Source of the DNA: Ectobius pallidus
Lineage: Eukaryota > Arthropoda > Insecta > Blattodea > Ectobiidae
Reading direction: 5' to 3'
NCBI GenBank assembly: GCA_964059195.1
Contig: CAXKWD010000005.1
Coordinates: 139,773,686 to 139,837,685 of the forward strand
Length of the DNA stretch: 64,000 nt
The position numbers and the translations under genes are program-made. The notes beneath the pieces are model-generated. The model was not told where the DNA came from. It saw nothing but the letters and a program-made list of their open reading frames with translations, and did not search any database. Below, piece after piece: positions 13,801 to 26,780 of the stretch; position 1 is the first letter of the stretch, and each line of letters opens with the position of its first letter.

Positions 13801-14845
13801 GAAAAATGCGCCCAGAATTCCGAGAAAGCAAACCCCTTTGAAAATTTCGAAAAATACGCCCAGAATTCCGTGAAGGCTAACCCCTTTGAAATTTTCGAAA
13901 AATGCGCCCAGAATTCCGAGAAGGCTAACCCCTTTGAAAATTTCGAAAAATGCGCCCAGAATTCCGAGAAGGCTAACCCTTTTGAAAATTTCGAAAAATG
14001 CGCCCAGAATTCCGAGAAGGCTAACCCCTTTGAAAATATCGAAAAATGCGCCCAGAATTCCGAGAAGGCTAACCCCTTTGAAAATATCGAAAAATGTGCC
14101 CAGAATTCCGAGAAGGCTAACCCCTTTGAAAATTTCGAAAAATCGACCAGAATTCCGAGAAGGCTAACCCCTTTGAAAATTTCGATTAATGCGCCCAGAA
14201 TTCCGAGAAGGCTAACCCCTTTGAAAATTATGAAAAATGCGCCCAGAATTCCGTGAAGGCTAACCCCTTTGAAAATTTCGAAAAATGCGCCCAGAATTCC
14301 GAGAAGGCTAACCCCTTTTAAAATTTCGAAAAACGCGCCCAGAATTCCGAGGCTAACCCCTTTGAAAATTTCGAAAAATGCGCCCAGAATTCCGAGAAGG
14401 CTAACCCGTTTGAAAATTTCGAAAAATGCGCCCAGAATTCCGAAAAGGCTAACCCCTTTGAAAATTTGGAAAAATGCGCCCAGAATTCCGAGAAGGCTAA
14501 CCCCTTTGAAAATTTCGAAAAATGCGCCCAGAATTCCGAGAAGGCTAACCCCTTTGAAAATTTCGAAAAATGCGCCCAGAATTCCGAGAAGGCTAACCCC
14601 TTTGAAAATTTCGAAAAATGCGCCCAGAATTCCGAGAAGGCTAACCCCTTTGAAAATTTCGATTAATGCGCCCAGAATTCCGAAAAGGCTAAGCCCTTTG
14701 AAAATTTAAAAAAATGCGCCCAGAATTCCGTGAAGGCTAACCCCTTTGAAAATTTCGAAAAATGCGCCCAGAATTCTGAGAAAGCTAACCCCTTTGAAAA
14801 TTTCTAAAAATGCGCCCAGAATTGCGAGAAGGCTAACCCCTTTGA
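10860..14845 (+). repeat. Satellite block matching 1,496-5,480 at a 9,364-bp offset
   Basis: Markers at 1,640, 2,046, 2,642, 2,977, 3,663 and 4,905 recur at 11,004, 11,410, 12,006, 12,341, 13,027 and 14,269, a constant 9,364-bp shift. The 50-mer with CCCCTTTTTGAAAA at about 2,129 is changed to CCCCATTTTGAAAA at about 11,490. The match is lost at about 14,845, where this copy has TTTCTAAAAATG and 5,480 has TTTCGAAAAATG. Confidence 0.8.
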
Positions 14846-17800
14846 AAATTTCTAAAAATGCGCCCAGAATTCCGTGAAGGCTAACCCCTTTGAAAATTTC
14901 GAAAAATGCGCCCAGAATTCCGAGAAGGCTAACCCGTTTGAAATTTCGAAAAATGCGCCCAGAATTCCGAGGCTAACCCCTTTGAAAATTTCGAAAAATG
15001 CCCCCAGAATTCCGTGAAGGCTAACCCCTTTGAAAATTTCGAAAAATGCGCCCAGAATTCCGAGAAGGCTAACCCATTTGAAATTTTGAAAAATGCGCCC
15101 AGAATTCCGAGGCTAACCCCTTTGAAAATTTCGAAAAATGCGCCCAGAATTCCGAGAAGGCTAACCCCTTTGAAAATTTCGAAAAATGCCCCCAGAATTC
15201 CGACAAGGCTAACCCCTTTGAAAATTTCGAAAAATGCGCCCAGAATTCCGAGTAGGCTAACCCCTTTGAAAATTTCGAAAAATGCGCCCAGAATTCCGAG
15301 AAGGCTAACCCCTTTGAAAATTTCGATTAATGCGCCCAGAATTCCGAGAAGGCTAACCCCTTTGAAAATTTCAAAAAATGCGCCCAGAATTCCGTGAAGG
15401 CTAACCCCTTTGAAAATTTCTAAAAATGCGCCCAGAATTGCGAGAAGGCTAACCCCTTTGAAAATTTCGAAAAATGCGCCCAGAATTCCGAGAAGGCTAA
15501 CCCCTTTTTGAAAATTTCGAAGAATGCGCCCAGAATTCCGAGAAGGCTAACCCCTTTGAAAATTTCGAAAAATGCGCCCAGAATTCCGAGAAGGCTAACC
15601 ACTTTGAAAATTTCGAAAAATGCGCCCAGAATTCCGAGAAGGCTAACCCCTTTGTAATTTTCGAAAAATGCGCCCAGAATTCCGAGAAGGCTAACCCCTT
15701 TGAAAATTTCGAAAAATGCGCTCAGAATTCCGAGAAGGCTAACCCCTTTGAAAATTTCGGAAAATGCGCCCAGAATTCCGAGAAGGCTAGCCCCTTTGAA
15801 AATTTCGAAAAATGCGCCCAGAATTCCGTAAAGGCTAACCCCTTTGAAAATTTCGATGCGCCCAGAATTCCGAGAAGGCTAACCCTTTTGAAAATTTCGA
15901 TTAATGCGCCCAGAATTCCGAGAAGGCTAACCCCTTTTAAAATTTCGAAAAATGCGCCCAGAATTCAGTGAAGGCTAACCCCTTTGAAAATTTCATAAAA
16001 TGCGCTTAGAATTCCGTGAAGGCTAACCCCTTTAAAAATTTCGAAAAATGCGCCCAGAATTCCGAGAAGGCTAACCCCTTTGAAAATTTCGAAAAATGCG
16101 CCCAGAATTCCGAGAAGGCTAACCCCTATGAAAATTTCGAAAAATGCGCCCAGAATTCCGAGAAGGCTAACCCCTTTGAAAATTTCGAAAAATCCGCCCA
16201 GAATTCCGAGAAGGCTAACCCCTTTGAAAATTTCGAAAAATCGACCAGAATTCCGAGAAGGCTAACCCCTTTGAAAATTTCGATTAATGCGCCCAGAATT
16301 CCGAGAAGGCTAACCCCTTTGAAAATTTCGAAAAATGCGCCCAGAATTCCGTGAAGGCTAACCCCTTTGAAAATTTCGAAAAATGCGCCCAGAATTCCGA
16401 GAAGGCTAACCCTTTTGAAAATTTCGAAAAATGCGCCCAGAATTCCGAGAAGGCTAGCCCTTTTGAAAATTTCGAAAAATGCGCCCAGAATTCCGAGAAG
16501 GCTAACCCCTTTGAAATTTCGAAAAATACGCCCAGAATTCCGTGAAGGCTAACCCCTTTGAAATTTTCGAAAAATGCGCCCAGAATTCCGAGAAAGCAAA
16601 CCCCTTTGAAAATTTCGAAAAATACGCCCAGAATTCCGTGAAGGCTAACCCCTTTGAAATTTTCGAAAAATGCGCCCAGAATTCCGAGAAGGCTAACCCC
16701 TTTGAAAATTTCGAAAAATGCGCCCAGAATTCCGAGAAGGCTAACCCTTTTGAAAATTTCGAAAAATGCGCCCAGAATTCCGAGAAGGCTAACCCCTTTG
16801 AAAATATCGAAAAATGCGCCCAGAATTCCGAGAAGGCTAACCCCTTTGAAAATATCGAAAAATGCGCCCAGAATTCCGAGAAGGCTAACCCCTTTGAAAA
16901 TTTCGAAAAATCGACCAGAATTCCGAGAAGGCTAACCCCTTTGAAAATTTCGATTAATGCGCCCAGAATTCCGAGAAGGCTAACCCCTTTGAAAATTATG
17001 AAAAATGCGCCCAGAATTCCGTGAAGGCTAACCCCTTTGAAAATTTCGAAAAATGCGCCCAGAATTCCGAGAAGGCTAACCCCTTTTAAAATTTCGAAAA
17101 ACGCGCCCAGAATTCCGAGGCTAACCCCTTTGAAAATTTCGAAAAATGCGCCCAGAATTCCGAGAAGGCTAACCCGTTTGAAAATTTCGAAAAATGCGCC
17201 CAGAATTCCGAAAAGGCTAACCCCTTTGAAAATTTGGAAAAATGCGCCCAGAATTCCGAGAAGGCTAACCCCTTTGAAAATTTCGAAAAATGCGCCCAGA
17301 ATTCCGAGAAGGCTAACCCCTTTGAAAATTTCGAAAAATGCGCCCAGAATTCCGAGAAGGCTAACCCCTATGAAAATTTCGAAAAATGCGCCCAGAATTC
17401 CGAGAAGGCTAACCCCTTTGAAAATTTCGAAAAATCCGCCCAGAATTCCGAGAAGGCTAACCCCTTTGAAAATTTCGAAAAATCGACCAGAATTCCGAGA
17501 AGGCTAACCCCTTTGAAAATTTCGATTAATGCGCCCAGAATTCCGAGAAGGCTAACCCCTTTGAAAATTTCGAAAAATGCGCCCAGAATTCCGTGAAGGC
17601 TAACCCCTTTGAAAATTTCGAAAAATGCGCCCAGAATTCCGAGAAGGCTAACCCTTTTGAAAATTTCGAAAAATGCGCCCAGAATTCCGAGAAGGCTAGC
17701 CCTTTTGAAAATTTCGAAAAATGCGCCCAGAATTCCGAGAAGGCTAACCCCTTTGAAATTTCGAAAAATACGCCCAGAATTCCGTGAAGGCTAACCCCTT

Positions 17801-20800
17801 TGAAATTTTCGAAAAATGCGCCCAGAATTCCGAGAAAGCAAACCCCTTTGAAAATTTCGAAAAATACGCCCAGAATTCCGTGAAGGCTAACCCCTTTGAA
17901 ATTTTCGAAAAATGCGCCCAGAATTCCGAGAAGGCTAACCCCTTTGAAAATTTCGAAAAATGCGCCCAGAATTCCGAGAAGGCTAACCCTTTTGAAAATT
18001 TCGAAAAATGCGCCCAGAATTCCGAGAAGGCTAACCCCTTTGAAAATATCGAAAAATGCGCCCAGAATTCCGAGAAGGCTAACCCCTTTGAAAATATCGA
18101 AAAATGTGCCCAGAATTCCGAGAAGGCTAACCCCTTTGAAAATTTCGAAAAATCGACCAGAATTCCGAGAAGGCTAACCCCTTTGAAAATTTCGATTAAT
18201 GCGCCCAGAATTCCGAGAAGGCTAACCCCTTTGAAAATTATGAAAAATGCGCCCAGAATTCCGTGAAGGCTAACCCCTTTGAAAATTTCGAAAAATGCGC
18301 CCAGAATTCCGAGAAGGCTAACCCCTTTTAAAATTTCGAAAAACGCGCCCAGAATTCCGAGGCTAACCCCTTTGAAAATTTCGAAAAATGCGCCCAGAAT
18401 TCCGAGAAGGCTAACCCGTTTGAAAATTTCGAAAAATGCGCCCAGAATTCCGAAAATGCTAACCCCTTTGAAAATTTGGAAAAATGCGCCCAGAATTCCG
18501 AGAAGGCTAACCCCTTTGAAAATTTCGAAAAATGCGCCCAGAATTCCGAGAAGGCTAACCCCTTTGAAAATTTCGAAAAATGCGCCCAGAATTCCGAGAA
18601 GGCTAACCCCTTTGAAAATTTCGAAAAATGCGCCCAGAATTCCGAGAAGGCTAACCCCTTTGAAAATTTCGATTAATGCGCCCAGAATTCCGAAAAGGCT
18701 AAGCCCTTTGAAAATTTAAAAAAATGCGCCCAGAATTCCGTGAAGGCTAACCCCTTTGAAAATTTCGAAAAATGCGCCCAGAATTCTGAGAAAGCTAACC
18801 CCTTTGAAAATTTCTAAAAATGCGCCCAGAATTGCGAGAAGGCTAACCCCTTTGAAAATTTCGAAAAATGCGCCCAGAATTCCGAGAAGGCTAACCCCTT
18901 TGAAAATTTCGAAAAATGCGTCCAGAATTCCGTGAAGGCTAACCCCTTTGAAAATTTCGAAAAATGCGCCCAGAATTCCGAGAAGGCTAACCCCTTAGAA
19001 ATTTCGAAAAATGCGCCCAGAATTCCGAGGCTAACCCCTTTGAAAATTTCGAAAAATGCGCCCAGAATTCCGAGAAGGCTAACCCCTTTGAAAATTTCGA
19101 AAAATGCGCCCAGAATTCCGATAAGGCTAACCCCTTTGAAAATTTCGAAAAATGCGCCCAGAATTCCGAGAAGGCTAACCCCTTTGAAAATTTCGAAAAA
19201 TGCGCCCAGAATTCCGAGAAGGCTAACCCCTTTGAAAATTTCGAAAAATCGACCAGAATTCCGAGAAGGCTAACCCCTTTGAAAATTTCGAAAAATGCGC
19301 CCAGAATTCCGAGAAGGCTAACCCCTTTGAAAATTTCGAAAAATGCGCCCAGAATTCCGAGAAGGCTAACCCCTTTGAAAATTTCGAAAAATGCGCCCAG
19401 AATTCCGAGAAGGCTAACCCCTATGAAAATTTCGAAAAATGCGCCCAGAATTCCGAGAAGGCTAACCCCTTTGAAAATTTCGAAAAATCCGCCCAGAATT
19501 CCGAGAAGGCTAACCCCTTTGAAAATTTCGAAAAATCGACCAGAATTCCGAGAAGGCTAACCCCTTTGAAAATTTCGATTAATGCGCCCAGAATTCCGAG
19601 AAGGCTAACCCCTTTGAAAATTTCGAAAAATGCGCCCAGAATTCCGTGAAGGCTAACCCCTTTGAAAATTTCGAAAAATGCGCCCAGAATTCCGAGAAGG
19701 CTAACCCTTTTGAAAATTTCGAAAAATGCGCCCAGAATTCCGAGAAGGCTAGCCCTTTTGAAAATTTCGAAAAATGCGCCCAGAATTCCGAGAAGGCTAA
19801 CCCCTTTGAAATTTCGAAAAATACGCCCAGAATTCCGTGAAGGCTAACCCCTTTGAAATTTTCGAAAAATGCGCCCAGAATTCCGAGAAAGCAAACCCCT
19901 TTGAAAATTTCGAAAAATACGCCCAGAATTCCGTGAAGGCTAACCCCTTTGAAATTTTCGAAAAATGCGCCCAGAATTCCGAGAAGGCTAACCCCTTTGA
20001 AAATTTCGAAAAATGCGCCCAGAATTCCGAGAAGGCTAACCCTTTTGAAAATTTCGAAAAATGCGCCCAGAATTCCGAGAAGGCTAACCCCTTTGAAAAT
20101 ATCGAAAAATGCGCCCAGAATTCCGAGAAGGCTAACCCCTTTGAAAATATCGAAAAATGCGCCCAGAATTCCGAGAAGGCTAACCCCTTTGAAAATTTCG
20201 AAAAATCGACCAGAATTCCGAGAAGGCTAACCCCTTTGAAAATTTCGATTAATGCGCCCAGAATTCCGTGAAGGCTAACCCCTTTGAAAATTTCGAAAAA
20301 TGCGCCCAGAATTCCGAGAAGGCTAACCCCTTTTAAAATTTCGAAAAACGCGCCCAGAATTCCGAGGCTAACCCCTTTGAAAATTTCGAAAAATGCGCCC
20401 AGAATTCCGAGAAGGCTAACCCGTTTGAAAATTTCGAAAAATGCGCCCAGAATTCCGAAAAGGCTAACCCCTTTGAAAATTTGGAAAAATGCGCCCAGAA
20501 TTCCGAGAAGGCTAACCCCTTTGAAAATTTCGAAAAATGCGCCCAGAATTCCGAGAAGGCTAACCCCTTTGAAAATTTCGAAAAATGCGCCCAGAATTCC
20601 GAGAAGGCTAACCCCTTTGAAAATTTCGAAAAATGCGCCCAGAATTCCGAGAAGGCTAACCCCTTTGAAAATTTCGATTAATGCGCCCAGAATTCCGAAA
20701 AGGCTAAGCCCTTTGAAAATTTAAAAAAATGCGCCCAGAATTCCGTGAAGGCTAACCCCTTTGAAAATTTCGAAAAATGCGCCCAGAATTCTGAGAAAGC

Positions 20801-20930
20801 TAACCCCTTTGAAAATTTCTAAAAATGCGCCCAGAATTGCGAGAAGGCTAACCCCTTTGAAAATTTCGAAAAATGCGCCCAGAATTCCGAGAAGGCTAAC
20901 CCCTTTGAAAATTTCGAAAAATCGACCAGA
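13375..20930 (+). repeat. Satellite block A, copy 2
   Basis: This is the second copy of positions 1-7,560. Private differences include CCGAAAATGC at about 18,450 where copy 1 has CCGAAAAGGC at about 5,076, AAATGCCCCC at about 15,186 against AAATGCGCCC, and CCCCTTTTAAAA at about 15,934 against CCCCTTTGAAAA. It overlaps the previous block because both blocks themselves contain nested 4,010-bp units (2,768 + 1,242 bp). Confidence 0.85.
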
Positions 20931-21035
20931 ATTCCGAGAAGGCTAACCCCTTTGAAAATTTCGAAAAATGCGCCCAGAATTCCGAGAAGGCTAACCCCTT
21001 TGAAAATTTCGAAAAATGCGCCCAGAATTCCGAGA

Positions 21036-24000
21036 AGGCTAACCCCTTTGAAAATTTCGAAAAATGCGCCCAGAATTCTGAGAAAGCTAACCCCTTTGAA
21101 AATTTCTAAAAATGCGCCCAGAATTGCGAGAAGGCTAACCCCTTTGAAAATTTCGAAAAATGCGCCCAGAATTCCGAGAAGGCTAACCCCTTTGAAAATT
21201 TCGAAAAATGCGTCCAGAATTCCGTGAAGGCTAACCCCTTTGAAAATTTCGAAAAATGCGCCCAGAATTCCGAGAAGGCTAACCCCTTAGAAATTTCGAA
21301 AAATGCGCCCAGAATTCCGAGGCTAACCCCTTTGAAAATTTCGAAAAATGCGCCCAGAATTCCGAGAAGGCTAACCCCTTTGAAAATTTCGAAAAATGCG
21401 CCCAGAATTCCGATAAGGCTAACCCCTTTGAAAATTTCGAAAAATGCGCCCAGAATTCCGAGAAGGCTAACCCCTTTGAAAATTTCGAAAAATGCGCCCA
21501 GAATTCCGAGAAGGCTAACCCCTTTGAAAATTTCGAAAAATCGACCAGAATTCCGAGAAGGCTAACCCCTTTGAAAATTTCGAAAAATGCGCCCAGAATT
21601 CCGAGAAGGCTAACCCCTTTGAAAATTTCGAAAAATGCGCCCAGAATTCCGAGAAGGCTAACCCCTTTGAAAATTTCGAAAAATGCGCCCAGAATTCCGA
21701 GAAGGCTAACCCCTATGAAAATTTCGAAAAATGCGCCCAGAATTCCGAGAAGGCTAACCCCTTTGAAAATTTCGAAAAATCCGCCCAGAATTCCGAGAAG
21801 GCTAACCCCTTTGAAAATTTCGAAAAATCGACCAGAATTCCGAGAAGGCTAACCCCTTTGAAAATTTCGATTAATGCGCCCAGAATTCCGAGAAGGCTAA
21901 CCCCTTTGAAAATTTCGAAAAATGCGCCCAGAATTCCGTGAAGGCTAACCCCTTTGAAAATTTCGAAAAATGCGCCCAGAATTCCGAGAAGGCTAACCCT
22001 TTTGAAAATTTCGAAAAATGCGCCCAGAATTCCGAGAAGGCTAGCCCTTTTGAAAATTTCGAAAAATGCGCCCAGAATTCCGAGAAGGCTAACCCCTTTG
22101 AAATTTCGAAAAATACGCCCAGAATTCCGTGAAGGCTAACCCCTTTGAAATTTTCGAAAAATGCGCCCAGAATTCCGAGAAAGCAAACCCCTTTGAAAAT
22201 TTCGAAAAATACGCCCAGAATTCCGTGAAGGCTAACCCCTTTGAAATTTTCGAAAAATGCGCCCAGAATTCCGAGAAGGCTAACCCCTTTGAAAATTTCG
22301 AAAAATGCGCCCAGAATTCCGAGAAGGCTAACCCTTTTGAAAATTTCGAAAAATGCGCCCAGAATTCCGAGAAGGCTAACCCCTTTGAAAATATCGAAAA
22401 ATGCGCCCAGAATTCCGAGAAGGCTAACCCCTTTGAAAATATCGAAAAATGCGCCCAGAATTCCGAGAAGGCTAACCCCTTTGAAAATTTCGAAAAATCG
22501 ACCAGAATTCCGAGAAGGCTAACCCCTTTGAAAATTTCGATTAATGCGCCCAGAATTCCGTGAAGGCTAACCCCTTTGAAAATTTCGAAAAATGCGCCCA
22601 GAATTCCGAGAAGGCTAACCCCTTTTAAAATTTCGAAAAACGCGCCCAGAATTCCGAGGCTAACCCCTTTGAAAATTTCGAAAAATGCGCCCAGAATTCC
22701 GAGAAGGCTAACCCGTTTGAAAATTTCGAAAAATGCGCCCAGAATTCCGAAAAGGCTAACCCCTTTGAAAATTTGGAAAAATGCGCCCAGAATTCCGAGA
22801 AGGCTAACCCCTTTGAAAATTTCGAAAAATGCGCCCAGAATTCCGAGAAGGCTAACCCCTTTGAAAATTTCGAAAAATGCGCCCAGAATTCCGAGAAGGC
22901 TAACCCCTTTGAAAATTTCGAAAAATGCGCCCAGAATTCCGAGAAGGCTAACCCCTTTGAAAATTTCGATTAATGCGCCCAGAATTCCGAAAAGGCTAAG
23001 CCCTTTGAAAATTTAAAAAAATGCGCCCAGAATTCCGTGAAGGCTAACCCCTTTGAAAATTTCGAAAAATGCGCCCAGAATTCTGAGAAAGCTAACCCCT
23101 TTGAAAATTTCTAAAAATGCGCCCAGAATTGCGAGAAGGCTAACCCCTTTGAAAATTTCGAAAAATGCGCCCAGAATTCCGAGAAGGCTAACCCCTTTGA
23201 AAATTTCGAAAAATGCGTCCAGAATTCCGTGAAGGCTAACCCCTTTGAAAATTTCGAAAAATGCGCCCAGAATTCCGAGAAGGCTAACCCCTTAGAAATT
23301 TCGAAAAATGCGCCCAGAATTCCGAGGCTAACCCCTTTGAAAATTTCGAAAAATGCGCCCAGAATTCCGAGAAGGCTAACCCCTTTGAAAATTTCGAAAA
23401 ATGCGCCCAGAATTCCGATAAGGCTAACCCCTTTGAAAATTTCGAAAAATGCGCCCAGAATTCCGAGAAGGCTAACCCCTTTGAAAATTTCGAAAAATGC
23501 GCCCAGAATTCCGAGAAGGCTAACCCCTTTGAAAATTTCGAAAAATCGACCAGAATTCCGAGAAGGCTAACCCCTTTGAAAATTTCGAAAAATGCGCCCA
23601 GAATTCCGAGAAGGCTAACCCCTTTGAAAATTTCGAAAAATGCGCCCAGAATTCCGAGAAGGCTAACCCCTTTGAAAATTTCGAAAAATGCGCCCAGAAT
23701 TCCGAGAAGGCTAACCCCTTTGAAAATTTCGAAAAATGCGCCCAGAATTCCGAGAAAGCTAACCCCTTTGAAAATTTCGAAAAATGCGCCCAGAATTCCG
23801 AGAAGGCTAACCCCTTTTAAAATATCGAAAAATGCGCCCAGAATTCCGAGAAGGCTAGCCCCTTTGAAAATTTCGAAAAATGCGCCCAGAATTCCGTGAA
23901 GGCTAACCCCTTTGAAAATTTCGATTAATGCGCCCAGAATTCCGAGAAGGCTAACCCTTTTGAAAATTTCGAAAAATGCGCCCAGAATTCCGAGAAGGCT

Positions 24001-26780
24001 AACCCCTTTGAAAATTTCGAAAAATGCGCCCAGAATTCCGAGAAGGCTAACCCCTTTGAAAATTTCGAAAAATGCGCCCAGAATTCTGAGAAAGCTAACC
24101 CCTTTGAAAATTTCTAAAAATGCGCCCAGAATTGCGAGAAGGCTAACCCCTTTGAAAATTTCGAAAAATGCGCCCAGAATTCCGAGAAGGCTAACCCCTT
24201 TGAAAATTTCGAAAAATGCGTCCAGAATTCCGTGAAGGCTAACCCCTTTGAAAATTTCGAAAAATGCGCCCAGAATTCCGAGAAGGCTAACCCCTTAGAA
24301 ATTTCGAAAAATGCGCCCAGAATTCCGAGGCTAACCCCTTTGAAAATTTCGAAAAATGCGCCCAGAATTCCGAGAAGGCTAACCCCTTTGAAAATTTCGA
24401 AAAATGCGCCCAGAATTCCGATAAGGCTAACCCCTTTGAAAATTTCGAAAAATGCGCCCAGAATTCCGAGAAGGCTAACCCCTTTGAAAATTTCGAAAAA
24501 TGCGCCCAGAATTCCGAGAAGGCTAACCCCTTTGAAAATTTCGAAAAATCGACCAGAATTCCGAGAAGGCTAACCCCTTTGAAAATTTCGAAAAATGCGC
24601 CCAGAATTCCGAGAAGGCTAACCCCTTTGAAAATTTCGAAAAATGCGCCCAGAATTCCGAGAAGGCTAACCCCTTTGAAAATTTCGAAAAATGCGCCCAG
24701 AATTCCGAGAAGGCTAACCCCTTTGAAAATTTCGAAAAATGCGCCCAGAATTCCGAGAAAGCTAACCCCTTTGAAAATTTCGAAAAATGCGCCCAGAATT
24801 CCGAGAAGGCTAACCCCTTTGAAAATATCGAAAAATGCGCCCAGAATTCCGAGAAGGCTAGCCCCTTTGAAAATTTCGAAAAATGCGCCCAGAATTCCGT
24901 GAAGGCTAACCCCTTTGAAAATTTCGATTAATGCGCCCAGAATTCCGAGAAGGCTAACCCTTTTGAAAATTTCGATTAATGCGCCCAGTATTCCGAGAAG
25001 GCTAACCCCTTTGAAAATTTCGAAAAATGCGCCCAGAATTCAGTGAAGGCTAATTCCTTTGAAAATTTCATAAAATGCGCCCAGAATTCCGTGAAGGCTA
25101 ACCCCTTTGAAAATTTCGAAAATTGCGCCCAGAATTCCGAGAAGGCTAACCCCTTTGAAAATTTCGAAAAATGCGCCCAGAATTCCGAGATGCTAACCCC
25201 TTTGAAAATTTGGAAAAATCCGCCCAGAATTCCGAGAAGGCTAACCCCTTTGAAAATTTCGAAAAATCCGCCCAGAATTCCGAGAAGGCTAACCCCTTTG
25301 AAAATTTCGAAAAATCGACCAGAATTCCGAGAAGGCTAACCCCTTTGAAAATTTCGATTAATGCGCCCAGAATTCCGAGAAGGCTAACCCCTTTGAAAAT
25401 TTCGAAAAATGCGCCCAGAATTCCGAGAAGGCTAACCCCTTTGAAAATTTGGAAAAATCCGCCCAGAATTTCGAAAAATCGACCAGAATTCCTTTGAAAA
25501 TTTCGAAAAATGCGCCCAGAATTCCGTGAAGGCTAACCCCTTTGAAAATTTCGAAAAATGCGCCCAGAATTCCGTGAAGGCTTTCCCCTTTGAAAATTTC
25601 GAAAAATGCGCCCAGAATTCCGAGGCTAACCCCTTTGAAAATTTGGAAAAATGCGCCCAGAATTCCGAGAAGGCTAACCCCTTTGAAAATTTCGAAAAAT
25701 GCGCCCAGAATTCCGAGAAGGCTAACCCTTTTGAAAATTTCGATTAATGCGCCCAGAATTCCGAGAAGGCTAATCCCTTTGAAAATTTCGAAAAATGCGC
25801 CCAGAATTCAGTGAAGGCTAACCCCTTTGAAAATTTCATAAAATGCGCTTAGAATTCCGTGAAGGCTAACCCCTTTAAAAATTTCGAAAAATGCGCCCAG
25901 AATTCCGAGAAGGCTAACCGCTTTGAAAATTTCGAAAAATGCGCCCAGAATTCCGAGAAGGCTAACCCCTATGAAAATTTCGAAAAATGCGCCCAGATTT
26001 CCGAGAAGGCTAACCCCTTTGAAAATTTCGAAAAATCCGCCCAGAATTCCGAGAAGGCTAACCCCTTTGAAAATTTCGAAAAATCGACCAGAATTCCGAG
26101 AAGGCCCCTTTGAAAATTTCGATTAATGCGCCCAGAATTCCGAGAGGGCTAACCCCTTTGAAAATTTCGAAAAATGCGGCCAGAATTCCGTGAAGGCTAA
26201 CCCCTTTGAAAATTTCGAAAAATGCGCCCAGAATTCCGAGAAGGCTAACCCCTTTGAAAATTTCGAAAAATGCGCCCAGAATTCCGAGAAGGCTAACCCC
26301 TTTGAAAATTTCGAAAAATGCGCCCAGAATTCCCAGAAGGCTAACCCCTTTGAAAATTTCGAAAAATGCGCCCAGAATTCCGAGAAGGCTAACCCCTTTG
26401 AAAATTTCGAAAAATGCACCCAGAATTCCGAGAAGGCTAACCCCTTTGAAAATTTCGAAAAATGCGCCCAGAATTCCGAGAAGGCTAACCCCTTTGAAAA
26501 TTTCGAAAAATGCGCCCAGAATTCCGTGAAGGCTAACCCCTTTGAAAATTTCGAAAAATGCGCCCAGAATTCCGAGAAGGCTAACCCGTTTGAAATTTCG
26601 AAAAATGCGCCCAGAATTCCGAGGCTAACCCCTTTGAAAATTTCGAAAAATGCCCCCAGAATTCCGTGAAGGCTAACCCCTTTGAAAATTTCGAAAAATG
26701 CGCCCAGAATTCCGAGAAGGCTAACCCCTTTGAAATTTTGAAAAATGCGCCCAGAATTCCGAGGCTAACCCCTTTGAAAA
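21036..26780 (+). repeat. Satellite block B, copy 2 (matches about 5,370-11,118)
   Basis: Markers at 5,558, 6,272, 7,563, 8,246, 9,377, 9,860 and 10,193 recur here at a constant 15,666-bp offset, changing to 15,662 after a 4-bp loss (GAAGGCCCC in place of GAAGGCTAACCCC) at about 26,104. Other differences are CCCCTTTTAAAATATCG at about 23,813 and ATGCACCCAG at about 26,414. The match ends near 26,780, where this copy turns to TTTCTAAAAATGCG. Confidence 0.82.
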
